A stretch of DNA of 64,000 nucleotides, taken from assembly GCF_030297675.1 (NCBI RefSeq), contig NZ_AP028142.1, forward strand, positions 1,612,001 to 1,676,000, given 5' to 3'. The position numbers and the translations under genes were made by a program. Of the stretch, positions 46,697-54,969 are shown piece by piece. This stretch comes from Polynucleobacter sp. HIN11. Its GTDB lineage: Bacteria; Pseudomonadota; Gammaproteobacteria; Burkholderiales; Burkholderiaceae. The notes beneath the pieces were generated by a model. It did no database searches and was not told the DNA's origin. It saw nothing but the letters and a program-made list of their open reading frames with translations. Numbering within the stretch: the first letter of the stretch is position 1; each line of letters starts with the position of its first letter.

Positions 46697-47449
46697 ATGA
46701 CCTCGGCTTCTCCCTCCGTTCTTCAAGCGACATCGCTGCAAAAGCGGTATGGCTCTCGCACAGTTGTACGTGATGTCAGTATTGAGGTCGCAAGCGGTGA
46801 GGTCGTTGGCTTATTGGGACCTAATGGTGCTGGCAAAACAACCTCGTTTTACATGATTGTTGGCTTGGTCCCGCTCGATGGCGGGGATATTCGCTTAAAT
46901 CAAAAGAAAATTAGCCATCTTCCGATTCACCAGCGTGCTCGAATGGGACTATCTTATTTACCCCAAGAGGCTTCTGTTTTTCGTAAATTGAATGTGGCGG
47001 AAAATATACAAGCCGTATTAGAGCTTCAAGAAACGAATGGCAAACCATTAAGCAAAAAGCAAATTCAGGCTCGTTTAGATGAGCTACTAGGCGAATTACA
47101 AATTAGTCACTTGCGCAATAATCCAGCCCTTTCCCTGTCAGGGGGGGAGCGGCGGCGAGTTGAAATTGCGAGGGCACTTGCCTCTTCACCTAAATTTATC
47201 CTGCTCGATGAGCCGTTTGCAGGTGTTGATCCGATTGCTGTAGGCGAAATCCAACGGATTGTGCGTTTTCTAAGGGACCGCCAAATTGGGGTTCTGATCA
47301 CCGATCACAATGTGCGCGAGACTCTCGGCATTTGCGACCACGCTTACATTATTAGCGAGGGAAGCGTTCTCGCCGCTGGTAAGCCTGATGAAATTATTCA
47401 AAATGATGCGGTTCGAAGGGTTTATTTGGGAGAAAACTTCCGCATGTAG
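46697..47449 (+). CDS. lptB: LPS export ABC transporter ATP-binding protein LptB
   Basis: LptB powers LPS extraction as part of LptB2FG. In the 250-residue ATPase, Walker A is LLGPNGAGKTTSFYMIVGL (about 36-54). The Q-loop segment is LSYLPQEASVFRKL, the signature SLSGGERRRVEIARAL and Walker B FILLDEPFAGVDP, all typical of LptB. ATG 46697 comes one base after the lptA stop. lptF and lptG are not in this window. Confidence 0.96.
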   Translation: MTSASPSVLQATSLQKRYGSRTVVRDVSIEVASGEVVGLLGPNGAGKTTSFYMIVGLVPLDGGDIRLNQKKISHLPIHQRARMGLSYLPQEASVFRKLNVAENIQAVLELQETNGKPLSKKQIQARLDELLGELQISHLRNNPALSLSGGERRRVEIARALASSPKFILLDEPFAGVDPIAVGEIQRIVRFLRDRQIGVLITDHNVRETLGICDHAYIISEGSVLAAGKPDEIIQNDAVRRVYLGENFRM

Positions 47450-47508
47450 TGCACCAATTTGGTGAATTTTTGCGATTGGCGACCGTGAAGCCTTCCTAGA
47501 ATGGATTC

Positions 47509-48828
47509 ATGCGCTTTTCGATTAGTCCCCGACTAGGCCAACAAGCCAGCCTCAGCCCACAACTTCAACAAGCTGTGAGGCTCTTAATGCTCTCGAATCT
47601 CGAACTTGAGCAAGAGCTTGAAAAAGCCGCTCTCGATAATCCAATCATCGAATTTGAACCTGGCGCGGCTCATCACTCCACGCGTAGTGAGGGTGATGGA
47701 CTTGAACAAATACCGAATCAAATCTCGCTTCAAACTGCCCTCGCTGAACAAATTCGGGTAATGAATATCAACCCGAGACTTAAAGCGGCAGTTCACTACT
47801 TGGCAGCATGTCTCGATGAGCGCGGCTTTCTAACTGAAAGCCTTGAAATCATCACCCTTGAAATCGCTGAACGTTTTCAGGAGCAGTACACCCTCGCTGA
47901 ATTACAAATAGCATTAGGCCACTTACAGCAATTAGAGCCTATTGGTGTTGGCGCACGCGATCTGAGCGAATGTCTATGCATCCAACTTCAAGAAAAGCTA
48001 AAGCAGGCAACTATTACCCCTGAAGAAAGGGCCACTCTTTCGCTTGCCCTACAAATTTGTAAATCCCACTTAAGTAAGGTGGCAAATCGAGAGTATGCAA
48101 AGTTAAAGGTTCTTTTGGGTAAATCTGAAAGCAGTATTGAGGCGGCAATTCGGAAAATTAAAACGCTTAACCATCATCCGGCAGCCAATTATGACGATGG
48201 CATTGATCAGTTGGTGACCCCAGATATTGTCGTTTACAAAAAGCGCAACCTATGGCTTGCTAAACGTAATGAGGAAGCCGTTCCAAAAGTCTCATTAAAT
48301 CAAGAATATATCAACATCATCTCTGAACACCGTGACCATGCCGATATTGGTGCAATGCGCCAAAAAATGACAGAAGCAAAATGGTTATTAAAAAATATTC
48401 AACAACGGGAAGAAACCATACTGCGCGTGGCTTCTGAGGTCGTTGCACGGCAACAATCCTTCTTTGAGTCTGGGGATATTGCACTCCGCCCATTGGTTTT
48501 ACGAGAAATCGCTGATAACCTAGAGTTGCATGAATCTACTGTATCTCGTGTAACGAAGCAAAAGTACTTAAGTTGCCCCTTGGGTTTATTTGAACTAAAA
48601 CATTTCTTTAGTCATTCCATTGCCTCAGAGCAAGGTGATCGAGTCTCCACAACCGCGGTTCATGAAATTATTCGTCGTATCGTGGCCAATGAGTCTCCTG
48701 GTAAACCAATCTCTGATCACTCGATTGCAATGATTTTAGAAAACCAAGGGTATGCGGTTGCTCGGCGCACAGTAGCGAAGTATCGGGACTCACTGCGCAT
48801 CCCAGCCATGCATTTGCGTAGGCATTAA
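47509..48828 (+). CDS. rpoN: RNA polymerase sigma-54 factor
   Basis: Sigma-54 directs activator-dependent transcription from -24/-12 promoters. The 439-residue protein has the Gln- and Leu-rich region I (QQASLSPQLQQAVRLLMLS, about 10-28), a short acidic linker, the core-binding domain (about 80-260), a helix-turn-helix (LELHESTVSRVTKQKYL) and the RpoN box ARRTVAKYR near the end. It is shorter than E. coli RpoN (477), mainly in the linker. A -10-like TAGAAT ends 6 nt before the ATG with no clear Shine-Dalgarno. Confidence 0.96.
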   Translation: MRFSISPRLGQQASLSPQLQQAVRLLMLSNLELEQELEKAALDNPIIEFEPGAAHHSTRSEGDGLEQIPNQISLQTALAEQIRVMNINPRLKAAVHYLAACLDERGFLTESLEIITLEIAERFQEQYTLAELQIALGHLQQLEPIGVGARDLSECLCIQLQEKLKQATITPEERATLSLALQICKSHLSKVANREYAKLKVLLGKSESSIEAAIRKIKTLNHHPAANYDDGIDQLVTPDIVVYKKRNLWLAKRNEEAVPKVSLNQEYINIISEHRDHADIGAMRQKMTEAKWLLKNIQQREETILRVASEVVARQQSFFESGDIALRPLVLREIADNLELHESTVSRVTKQKYLSCPLGLFELKHFFSHSIASEQGDRVSTTAVHEIIRRIVANESPGKPISDHSIAMILENQGYAVARRTVAKYRDSLRIPAMHLRRH

Positions 48829-48843
48829 TCATGGAGGTTTATA

Positions 48844-49173
48844 ATGAATTTACGCATCAACAGCCGTCATCTCGAAGTTACTCCAGGCATTCGTGATCAC
48901 TTAGAAAATCGTCTAGAACGAATTCGTAAGCATTTTGATCATGTGATTGATGCCTCTGCATTTCTCATGATTGATAAAGCAAAAGAAAAAGGATTAAGAC
49001 AAACGGCTGAATTGACTCTTCATCTCAAGGGAAAGGAGTTATTTGCTCAGGCGCATCACGAAGATTTGTATCACGCAATGGATGCCGTCATCGATAAACT
49101 CGACCGACAAGTTATCAAGCATAAAGAGCGAATCCAAGATCACCATCACGATAAACATCAGCTGCAAAATTAA
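48844..49173 (+). CDS. hpf: Ribosome hibernation promoting factor
   Basis: HPF binds the 30S decoding region and helps form inactive ribosome dimers in stationary phase. The 109-residue protein is the short form, with the S30AE/YfiA domain starting MNLRINSRHLEVTPGIRDHLE and containing DLYHAMDAVIDKLDRQVIKHKER. It has a strong GGAGG ribosome binding site 7 nt before the ATG. It follows rpoN by 15 bp, the common rpoN-hpf-ptsN order. Confidence 0.94.
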   Translation: MNLRINSRHLEVTPGIRDHLENRLERIRKHFDHVIDASAFLMIDKAKEKGLRQTAELTLHLKGKELFAQAHHEDLYHAMDAVIDKLDRQVIKHKERIQDHHHDKHQLQN

Positions 49174-49179
49174 GTGTAT

Positions 49180-49201
49180 TGACCCCTATAATCAGGGGTC
49201 A
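49180..49201 (+). promoter_or_regulatory. Perfect inverted repeat over the ptsN -10 element and ribosome binding site
   Basis: TGACCCCT (49180-49187) and AGGGGTCA (49194-49201) form an 8-bp perfect inverted repeat with a 6-nt centre. The centre overlaps TATAAT (49187-49192). The right arm contains AGGGG, the likely Shine-Dalgarno, and runs into the ptsN ATG. It may be an operator, or a hairpin that hides the translation start in transcripts reading through from hpf. Confidence 0.5.
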
Positions 49202-49662
49202 TGAATGTTCTTAGTCGCCTATTTACTACTGACAGCATTAATTTGAATGCACAAGCGTCTAACAAGGCGCAGGCATTCGAAAATGCTGGTCAGTATTTTG
49301 CGACCAAACTTCAAATTCCGTCCGAGACTGTCTTAAGTTTCCTAAATGCCCGGGAAGCTCTGGGTTCAACTGGTCTTGGATTCGGTGTAGCCATACCTCA
49401 TGGACGAATTAAAGGCTTACAAGAGCCATGTGCGGCTCTTTTTAAGCTCCAAACCCCAATTGAGTTTGGGGCCCCAGACGGCAAACCCGTTTCACTCCTC
49501 CTTTTTCTATTGGTTCCAGAAAAGGCAACCCAGGAACATCTTGAAATCCTAGCGGTCATTGCTCAGCTACTCACCAACCCCCAAACCCTTGACCAGTTGC
49601 AAAATGAGACTGATCCTGAGAAAGTTAGGGACTTGATTTGCCACTGGGAGGCTTTGCAATGA
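49201..49662 (+). CDS. ptsN: PTS IIA-like nitrogen regulatory protein (EIIA-Ntr)
   Basis: PtsN is the terminal phosphoacceptor of the PTS-Ntr pathway and regulates transporters and kinases through its phosphorylation state. The 153-residue protein has the phosphorylated His67 in GVAIPHGRIKG, with the family segment FLNAREALGSTGLGFG before it. Its TGA overlaps the hprK start (ATGA). The start codon abuts a perfect inverted repeat that contains its ribosome binding site. Confidence 0.94.
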   Translation: MNVLSRLFTTDSINLNAQASNKAQAFENAGQYFATKLQIPSETVLSFLNAREALGSTGLGFGVAIPHGRIKGLQEPCAALFKLQTPIEFGAPDGKPVSLLLFLLVPEKATQEHLEILAVIAQLLTNPQTLDQLQNETDPEKVRDLICHWEALQ

Positions 49663-50645
49663 GCCAGCAACTTTTACTGGAAGACGTCACAGCCCAACAG
49701 ATCTTCGATGAAAATATTGGGGATTTAAAGCTGTCTTGGATCAGCGGCCTCGAGGGCGCTGACCGAAAATTCAACGCTGATGCCGTCAAGTCTGCGGCCG
49801 CCTCCTCTGATTTGGTTGGGCATTTAAATATGATTCATCCAAGCCGAATTCAGATATTCGGGAATCAAGAGATTGACTATCACGCCAAACTACCAAGTGC
49901 TGAACGTCAAACCCAAATCTCCTCTCTGATCGCGAGTAAGCCGCCCTGCATTATTGTGGCCGACGGCTGCAAAGCAGATGAGGAATTACAACTCTATTGC
50001 CAACGTTCCTCCACTCCCCTCTTTGCGACCAATACTTCTGCTGCAGAGGTCATTGATCACCTGCGGTTTTACTTAACCAAGATTGGGGCGCCTTGCATTA
50101 CGATGCACGGCGTTTTTATGGACATCTTAGGTCTTGGCGTCTTAATTACTGGTGAATCCGGCTTAGGCAAGAGCGAGCTCGGTCTCGAACTAATTTCTCG
50201 TGGTCATGGTTTAGTAGCCGATGATGCGGTTGACTTTACACGACTCGGGCCAGACTACATTGAAGGTCGCTGTCCTGAGATTTTGCGCGATCTTCTCGAA
50301 GTTCGTGGTTTAGGTTTACTGGATATTCGGACGATCTTTGGTGAAACCGCGGTTCGACGGAAGTTGAAACTCCGCTTAATTGTGCAGCTGGTTCGTCGCA
50401 ATGATGGTGAGTTCGAACGCTTGCCGATTGAATCCCAGTTTGTCGAGGTTCTTGATATCCCAATTCGCACCGTGAAAATTCAGGTGGCTGCTGGACGAAA
50501 CTTAGCAGTTCTCGTTGAGGCTGCTGTTCGTAACACCATTTTGCAACTAAGAGGCATTGATACTCTCAAAGATTTTATTGAGCGTCAACGCAATCAAATG
50601 AATCTCGATAGCGAACATAATAAATCCCAAGGCCGTCTCTTATAA
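49659..50645 (+). CDS. hprK: HPr kinase/phosphorylase
   Basis: HprK phosphorylates and dephosphorylates HPr on a serine. The 328-residue protein has an N-terminal Hpr_kinase_N domain. The C-terminal kinase domain carries P-loop TGESGLGKSELGLELI (about 163-178), the HGLVADDAVDF segment and the signature EVRGLGLLDIRTIFG (about 214-228). ATG 49659 overlaps the ptsN stop; the longer frame from TTG 49638 lies inside ptsN. ptsN-hprK-rapZ is a conserved betaproteobacterial module. Confidence 0.95.
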   Translation: MSQQLLLEDVTAQQIFDENIGDLKLSWISGLEGADRKFNADAVKSAAASSDLVGHLNMIHPSRIQIFGNQEIDYHAKLPSAERQTQISSLIASKPPCIIVADGCKADEELQLYCQRSSTPLFATNTSAAEVIDHLRFYLTKIGAPCITMHGVFMDILGLGVLITGESGLGKSELGLELISRGHGLVADDAVDFTRLGPDYIEGRCPEILRDLLEVRGLGLLDIRTIFGETAVRRKLKLRLIVQLVRRNDGEFERLPIESQFVEVLDIPIRTVKIQVAAGRNLAVLVEAAVRNTILQLRGIDTLKDFIERQRNQMNLDSEHNKSQGRLL

Positions 50646-50646
50646 G

Positions 50647-51519
50647 ATGCGCATCCAACTCATTACTGGCATCTCTGGTTCAGGAAAATCAGTAGCATTA
50701 CGTGCGTTTGAAGATGCTGGCTACGATTGCGTTGATAACTTACCAGTGTCTTTAATTGAGCAATTGGTAAAGACCATGGAGGGCGAACAACGTCAGCATA
50801 TTGCAATTGCAGTTGATGCTAGACGAGGAGAATCGATCTCTCAATTACCTGCGCTTCTGGAAAAGCTACGCCACAAGCATCAGGTTGATGTGTTGTTTCT
50901 AAACGCGGACACCAATACCTTGGTCCAGCGCTTCTCAGAAACGCGCCGCCGTCATCCACTCTCCCACCCAACGCAATCGACCACCTTAATTGATGCGATT
51001 GAGAGGGAACGAGAATTGCTCGCTCCTTTAGCAAGCGAAGCTCAACAAATTGATACTGGGCACATTCCTGCCCACACACTACGGCACTGGATCGCCGATC
51101 AATTAAAAGAGCGGCCCATTGGGCTAGCGTTGATATTCGAGTCCTTCGCATTCAAAGGTGGCGTACCCAGTGAGGCAGATATTGTGTTTGATGTTCGCTG
51201 CCTCCCAAACCCACATTACGAAGCGCCCCTGCGAGATCAAACTGGCTTAGATCAAGCGGTGGCGGACTATTTGTGTCAGTTTCCTGAGGTCACACAAATG
51301 CTCACTGATATTGAGACACATATCGAAAAATGGTTGCCACACTATTTGAAAGATGGTCGCAGCTATCTCACGGTAGCGATTGGTTGCACAGGCGGTCAAC
51401 ACCGATCGGTTTATCTCGTACATCAATTGAATCAATTATTCTCTCAGGCAGCCATCAAAGACGTATATGTCTTAGAGCGTCATCGAGAACTCGATTCCAA
51501 GAAGACCCGGATTGGCTGA
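50647..51519 (+). CDS. rapZ: RNase adapter protein RapZ
   Basis: RapZ is a nucleotide- and RNA-binding adapter; in E. coli it guides RNase E to GlmZ to control glucosamine-6-phosphate synthesis. In the 290-residue protein, Walker A is GISGSGKS (8-15), then DAGYDCVDNLP and VDARRGE. The conserved C-terminal half has FDVRCLPNPHYEAPLRDQTG and the IGCTGGQHRSVY motif. Its last 40 bp overlap the 3' end of mutY on the other strand. Confidence 0.94.
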   Translation: MRIQLITGISGSGKSVALRAFEDAGYDCVDNLPVSLIEQLVKTMEGEQRQHIAIAVDARRGESISQLPALLEKLRHKHQVDVLFLNADTNTLVQRFSETRRRHPLSHPTQSTTLIDAIERERELLAPLASEAQQIDTGHIPAHTLRHWIADQLKERPIGLALIFESFAFKGGVPSEADIVFDVRCLPNPHYEAPLRDQTGLDQAVADYLCQFPEVTQMLTDIETHIEKWLPHYLKDGRSYLTVAIGCTGGQHRSVYLVHQLNQLFSQAAIKDVYVLERHRELDSKKTRIG

Positions 51520-52595
51520 GGCAGGCCGTATTCTTTTAATCGTCTTGTGCAAATCCAATCGAGCGTAGCGCTTAAGTGCGACCATTTCCGTTTGAGATGA
51601 ATGATCCATGGTTGCATTCGTAGCCGTCGATGACTAAATACATGCTCGATTACATGGCCTTTTTCAACTGAGGCAATCGACCCTAAATCGCTTTTTGATA
51701 AAAGCTTTGAAAGAACAGTTTGATTTAGTAAGCTCGTGACGTCACTTGGTTTTGAACGATTTATTTTCGGTTCGATCGGCTCCCATGGGGTTTCGATTAA
51801 GGAATAGAGTCCGCCCCAAATCGCTTTTGGAGCTCGCCTCTCAAGCAATATCTCATCCTGATAACGAATCAAAAAGATATTTGTTGTAAACGTTGGTGAT
51901 TCTTTTTTCTTCTTTTTCGCTGGAATAAGGTCGACCTGACCAAGCTCATACGCTTTGCACTCACTCTTCATTGGGCACATCTGATCCTGACTTTGGCATT
52001 TAGCAGCCTTCGGGGTGCACCAGGTAGCCCCAAAATCCATTAGTGCTTGTGTGTAAATAGGCATTTGAGACTTTGACTTGGGAAGAAGCGCTGTTGCATG
52101 TTCCCACAGTAATTGCACTGTCTCATGGCTTTGTTGATCGCCTGTAACACCAAAAAATCGGCTGATGACCCGCTTCACGTTGGCATCTAGGATTGGGGCG
52201 CGCTCCTCGAATGCAAAGGCAGCAATTGCGCCTGCTGTCGATCGGCCAATGCCGGGCAGTTGCTCAAGTTCTTTTGCCGTTCTGGGGAACTGGCCCGCAT
52301 ACTTTGCCATGATCTCTTGGGAACAACGATGGAGATTACGTGCGCGCGAGTAATACCCCAATCCGCTCCACAGAGCCATAACCGCATCAAGATCTGCGCT
52401 GGCTAACGCTTTGACGGTTGGAAATTGACGCATAAATTGTGGATAGCGCTGCATCACAGTACTAACCTGGGTCTGCTGTAACATGATCTCCGATACCCAA
52501 ACTGCATATGGATCTTGATGACCTTGCCAGGGCAGACCTTGACGACCATAATGCTTTGACCAACGAATTAAAGCCTGGGAAAAATGAAATCCCAT
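51480..52595 (-). CDS. mutY: A/G-specific adenine glycosylase MutY
   Basis: MutY removes adenine mispaired with 8-oxoguanine. The 371-residue protein has catalytic Glu in VSEIMLQQTQV, helix-hairpin-helix LPGIGRSTAGAIAAFAF and a C-terminal Nudix-like domain. The Fe-S cysteines are Cys193, 200, 207 and 213, spaced C-x6-C-x6-C-x5-C; the usual spacing is C-x6-C-x2-C-x5-C, so four residues are inserted. ATG 52595 is chosen because the longer frame runs into mutM, whose stop is 2 bp upstream. Confidence 0.94.
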   Translation of the reverse strand: MGFHFSQALIRWSKHYGRQGLPWQGHQDPYAVWVSEIMLQQTQVSTVMQRYPQFMRQFPTVKALASADLDAVMALWSGLGYYSRARNLHRCSQEIMAKYAGQFPRTAKELEQLPGIGRSTAGAIAAFAFEERAPILDANVKRVISRFFGVTGDQQSHETVQLLWEHATALLPKSKSQMPIYTQALMDFGATWCTPKAAKCQSQDQMCPMKSECKAYELGQVDLIPAKKKKKESPTFTTNIFLIRYQDEILLERRAPKAIWGGLYSLIETPWEPIEPKINRSKPSDVTSLLNQTVLSKLLSKSDLGSIASVEKGHVIEHVFSHRRLRMQPWIIHLKRKWSHLSATLDWICTRRLKEYGLPQPIRVFLESSSR

Positions 52596-52597
52596 AG

Positions 52598-53434
52598 CTA
52601 TCGTTTCTGACAGTAAGGGCAATAATAGGTCGAGCGCTGACCCTGGGTGATTTGCCGAATCGGTGTTTTGCAGACTCGACAGGGTTCATTTGCGCGATCA
52701 TAGACTTTGGTTTGCATCATGAAGTAACCTGGATCACCATGCGCATCCACAAAATCACGCAAACTGCTCCCGCCGGCTGCAATCGCTCTTTTTAAAATGG
52801 TTCGTACCGCCTCGGCCAATCGCTCACACTGAGCTTTGCTTAATTTGCCAGCGGGTAAGCCTGGATGAATGCCGGCCTCAAACAAGGATTCAGAACAATA
52901 GATGTTGCCAACACCAACCACCGCTTGCCCGGCTAATAAAAATGCCTTTACCGAAATCGTTCGCTTTCGGGAACACTGGTACAAACGTGTTGCGCCCAAC
53001 TGCCCCGCAAACTCCTCGGCGAGAGGCTCTGGCCCTAATTTTTGAATTAAAGGATGTTTTAACACGTCGCCCTTGGTAAATGGATGCCACAAGACAGCGC
53101 CAAACTTTCGGGGGTCGTGAAGTCGCAAACTCAGATCATCAAAATGAATTGAGACTCGATCGTGTGGCTTTAGGGGGTCTTTATGGGGCAGAACGCGCAA
53201 TACCCCAGTCATGCCTAAATGAATAATCAAGTAGCCATCGGTCATTTTGAGTAATAAATACTTTCCTCGGCGCTCGATCGTATTGAGTCGTTGCCCCTTC
53301 AGAATTTTTGGCAAGCCCCTGGGAACAGGCCAACGCAGTCGTCCATCAATCACATCGACATGCGTGATCTGGCGCCCTTCTAGATGGGGTTTAATCCCCA
53401 AACGCGTGACTTCAACCTCTGGTAGTTCTGGCAT
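52598..53434 (-). CDS. mutM: Formamidopyrimidine-DNA glycosylase
   Basis: MutM excises 8-oxoguanine and formamidopyrimidines and cleaves the AP site. Pro2 is the catalytic nucleophile and must follow the initiator Met, so the start is ATG 53434 (MPELPEVE), not the upstream frame to 53521. The 278-residue protein ends with a zinc finger: CRVC, then CPYCQKR. A -10-like TACAAT ends 6 nt before the ATG with no Shine-Dalgarno. mutM and mutY together form the GO repair system. Confidence 0.96.
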   Translation of the reverse strand: MPELPEVEVTRLGIKPHLEGRQITHVDVIDGRLRWPVPRGLPKILKGQRLNTIERRGKYLLLKMTDGYLIIHLGMTGVLRVLPHKDPLKPHDRVSIHFDDLSLRLHDPRKFGAVLWHPFTKGDVLKHPLIQKLGPEPLAEEFAGQLGATRLYQCSRKRTISVKAFLLAGQAVVGVGNIYCSESLFEAGIHPGLPAGKLSKAQCERLAEAVRTILKRAIAAGGSSLRDFVDAHGDPGYFMMQTKVYDRANEPCRVCKTPIRQITQGQRSTYYCPYCQKR

Positions 53435-53469
53435 CGGTACATTGTAGATTCGGGGATTAGAATGTGCTG

Positions 53470-54969
53470 ATGGGCTATCAATTGACTTCGATTTTGGCAA
53501 ATTCTTATCTAAAGCGTGCATTGCTTTGGGCTATTTGCTGCTGCTCTTTTGGCCTCCTAGTGCCTGCCTCAGCTCAGACCAAAGGAGCTACCAGCGAGCA
53601 AGTCTTTGAAATACTTGCTTCTGAAATTGCCCTACAACGCGGTGAAGCTGGGTTGGCCTATCAAACCTATTTGAGTCTGGCACGACAAACCGGGGATCCT
53701 GCTTTAGCTCAACGTGCAATGGAAATCGCGATTGCCGCAAACGCAGCAGATCTCGCCTTAATCGCCGCACAAACTTGGGATGAGCTATCACCGCCTGGTC
53801 AAAGTAAGCCCAAGGAAGTGTTGGTCACCCTACTCATGCTCAATCAACGCTGGTCTGATGCTGTTACACCAGCCATCGCCCTTCTTAAGGAACAAAATAT
53901 CAGAGAGCGCGAGCAGATTTTGCTCCAGTGGCAAAGCCTATTGGGTCGGGCTCAAGATGAGGGGGCGGCTTTAAACGCCTATTACAAAATTGTTGCGGCC
54001 CTCGTTCCACCTCCATCCAATCCTCAAATTTTGTATACCTATGCTTTAGCAGCCGAGAAATCCGGTCAGTTTGAGGTGATGGAGAAAACCTTAAGATCTC
54101 TGATTGAACGCAATCCAAATGATATTCAGGCACTCAATGCACTCGGCTACTCCTTAGCCGACCGAAATGTCAAGCTGAAGGAGGCGTATGAACTAATTCT
54201 GAAAGCGCACAACCTTGATCCTAGAGATCCGTTTATTTTGGATAGTTTAGGCTGGGTTAACTTTCGTTTAGGGAACAATGAGCTTGCCTTAAAGCAGCTG
54301 CAAGACGCATTTCGTATCAAGCCTGAGGCTGATATTGCTGCCCATTTAGGTGAAGTCCTCTGGACGCTTAATCGACCCATTGAGGCAGAGGATGCTTGGC
54401 GACAAGGTGAATTAATCGATGCCAACAATGCTACTCTGCGCGAGACCTTAAAGCGTCTAAAACCATCTTGGGCGATCTCGATGGATGTAGTTGCTAGTCA
54501 GTGGGATGGTCGTTTTGCCGTTAAAGCAAGTGATCGACCCACCAACAATAATCAAGGTGGATCGGGTAGCTTTACCCTCACCAAAAATGGCTTAAGTGAC
54601 ACTTTAGAAATTCGGGGGCCGATGGGAGGTGCAATTGCCAAGATCACAATTAACCCAGGTGAGGCTATCCTAGAACGCGATGGCAAAAAAGTAAGTGCGA
54701 TTGACGCCGATACCTTAATTCAAAATACCTTGGGACTACCATTGCCTGCGCGTGGTTTATCCAATTGGCTAAATGGACAATTACGTGCTGGCAGCCCTGC
54801 TAAGCTCGAACGCGATAATCAAGGTCAAGTCAAACGGATCTTGCAAGACGGCTGGGATTTAGCCTATGTGTGGAGTGAGAGTAAGAAAATTGAGCGTCTT
54901 ACCATGACTAGAAATACAAACACGGGCTCGATTGATGTACGCCTAATTTTTGATCAAGTGAATGAGTAA
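53470..54969 (+). CDS. TPR protein fused to a LolB domain
   Basis: The 499-residue product has a signal peptide (about 1-36, ending PASAQ). A TPR-rich region follows (about 45-335, with ALNALGYSLADRNVKLKEAYELI and DSLGWVNFRLGNNELALKQL). The C-terminal domain (about 338-499) is recognisable as LolB, the outer-membrane lipoprotein receptor, from QWDGRFAVK, GPMGGAIAKI and LPLPARGLSNWLNGQ. The LolB part has no signal peptide or lipobox of its own. The cysteines in AICCCSFG do not make a canonical lipobox. It precedes ispE, where lolB normally lies. ATG 53470 is preferred over GTG 53464. Confidence 0.85.
   Translation: MGYQLTSILANSYLKRALLWAICCCSFGLLVPASAQTKGATSEQVFEILASEIALQRGEAGLAYQTYLSLARQTGDPALAQRAMEIAIAANAADLALIAAQTWDELSPPGQSKPKEVLVTLLMLNQRWSDAVTPAIALLKEQNIREREQILLQWQSLLGRAQDEGAALNAYYKIVAALVPPPSNPQILYTYALAAEKSGQFEVMEKTLRSLIERNPNDIQALNALGYSLADRNVKLKEAYELILKAHNLDPRDPFILDSLGWVNFRLGNNELALKQLQDAFRIKPEADIAAHLGEVLWTLNRPIEAEDAWRQGELIDANNATLRETLKRLKPSWAISMDVVASQWDGRFAVKASDRPTNNNQGGSGSFTLTKNGLSDTLEIRGPMGGAIAKITINPGEAILERDGKKVSAIDADTLIQNTLGLPLPARGLSNWLNGQLRAGSPAKLERDNQGQVKRILQDGWDLAYVWSESKKIERLTMTRNTNTGSIDVRLIFDQVNE

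Noticed and set aside
53435..53521. 29-residue N-terminal extension of MutM
   Set aside because: MutM needs Pro2 as its catalytic nucleophile directly after the initiator Met, so translation must start at 53434.
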